From NCBI RefSeq assembly GCF_024433635.1, contig NZ_WNJZ01000006.1, forward strand, positions 44,303 through 108,302: a DNA stretch of 64,000 bases, written 5' to 3'. Under the pieces are notes generated by a model that did no database searches, was not told where the DNA came from, and saw only the letters and a program-made list of their open reading frames with translations. The DNA comes from Ruminococcus sp. zg-924 (GTDB lineage Bacteria > Bacillota > Clostridia > Oscillospirales > Acutalibacteraceae). Positions 63,843-64,000 of this stretch are shown in pieces. A program made the translations under genes and the position numbers. Positions within the stretch are counted from its first letter, which is position 1. The number at the start of each line of letters is the position of its first letter.

Positions 63843-64000
63843 TAATCTCACTGAGCTTGAGAGATGAGCAGGTCGAGAGCAACACAAAAAGTTGTAAAAA
63901 ACGGCTTGGGAATCGCAAAATCTTGTGTTCAGAACAGGACCTTGAAAATTAAACAACGCAATCAATTAACCCGTAATTAATTTGAGTTTACTCAAAATTA
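63843..64000 (+). other. Leader of a presumed rRNA operon, cut by the window end
   Basis: The leader contains a pairing ACAAAAAGTTGT and the segment GGACCTTGAAAATTAAAC near 63939-63956. The latter resembles the boxA-like element that precedes 16S rRNA in Clostridia. No mature 16S sequence is inside the window; the gene is expected shortly after base 64000. Confidence 0.7.

Noticed and set aside
1..64000. CRISPR arrays, prophage, insertion sequences or integrated elements.
   Set aside because: No regularly spaced repeats, transposase, integrase or phage structural genes were seen; the few repeats are short and local.

Overview
The window reads as a chromosomal segment of a low-to-mid GC, spore-forming anaerobic Firmicute. 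The gene set and style point to class Clostridia, probably near the Ruminococcaceae/Oscillospiraceae; this placement is inference from gene content, not from a marker tree. Supporting signs are three T-box leaders, sporulation/germination genes (ypeB, spoVAC), a fused FeoA-FeoB, rubredoxin, a two-subunit Fe-S fumarase, strong AGGAGG-type ribosome binding sites and frequent TTG/GTG starts. I see no transposase, integrase, phage gene, CRISPR array or tRNA gene. Nearly all of it looks like stable core chromosome.

Layout. 1-3.1 kb: the 3' part of a citrate synthase, a small cysteine-motif protein and a two-subunit fumarase. 3.2-5.5 kb (minus): a HAD phosphatase, rubredoxin and the germination protein YpeB. 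5.6-9.8 kb: a complete pstSCAB-phoU phosphate operon behind a candidate Pho box; its PstS has its two sequence halves in swapped order. 10-16 kb: a VanW-family envelope protein and a membrane glycolipid cluster (processive diacylglycerol glycosyltransferase, flippase-like membrane protein, GT2 glycosyltransferase). 16-20 kb (minus): T-box(Leu)-leuA and pyruvate kinase. 20.2-25.6 kb: rpmE, a YigZ-family gene, then dgt, dnaG, rpoD and a zincin-like metallopeptidase.

25.6-28.8 kb: T-box(Trp) controlling a trpXYZ-type ABC importer. 29-31.6 kb: feoAB fusion plus its small Cys-rich membrane partner. 31.6-35.6 kb: a membrane NDP-sugar dehydratase/epimerase with an unexplained transcribed leader, then glmS. 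35.8-40.8 kb: cysteine desulfurase, thiI, an unusual class B sortase with a cytosolic N-terminal domain and two C-terminal Big_2 domains, and a small protein resembling that N-terminal domain. 41-43.5 kb: a LuxE/LuxC-like fatty acyl reductase pair without luciferase genes. 43.5-47.1 kb: T-box(Ile)-ilvB-cimA. 47.2-49.2 kb: a second, complete citrate synthase and a solitary spoVAC. 49.3-61.7 kb: rpoB-rpoC, rpsL-rpsG-fusA-tuf, without the usual rplKAJL upstream. 61.7-63.7 kb: a CmpB-like membrane protein and dus. The window ends in the tandem promoters and leader of what should be a ribosomal RNA operon.

How the parts work together. Citramalate synthase and acetohydroxyacid synthase sit under an isoleucine T-box and 2-isopropylmalate synthase under a leucine T-box, so branched-chain synthesis appears to start from pyruvate/acetyl-CoA (via pyruvate kinase) and to be switched by tRNA charging. 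Tryptophan import uses the same logic. Two citrate synthases and a fumarase suggest a partial TCA pathway for making precursors.

The items most worth follow-up are the permuted PstS, the MoCF-like/sortase/Big_2 protein with its neighbour, the LuxE-LuxC pair, and two leaders (feoAB; 31.7 kb) that look structured but match no RNA class I recognise.
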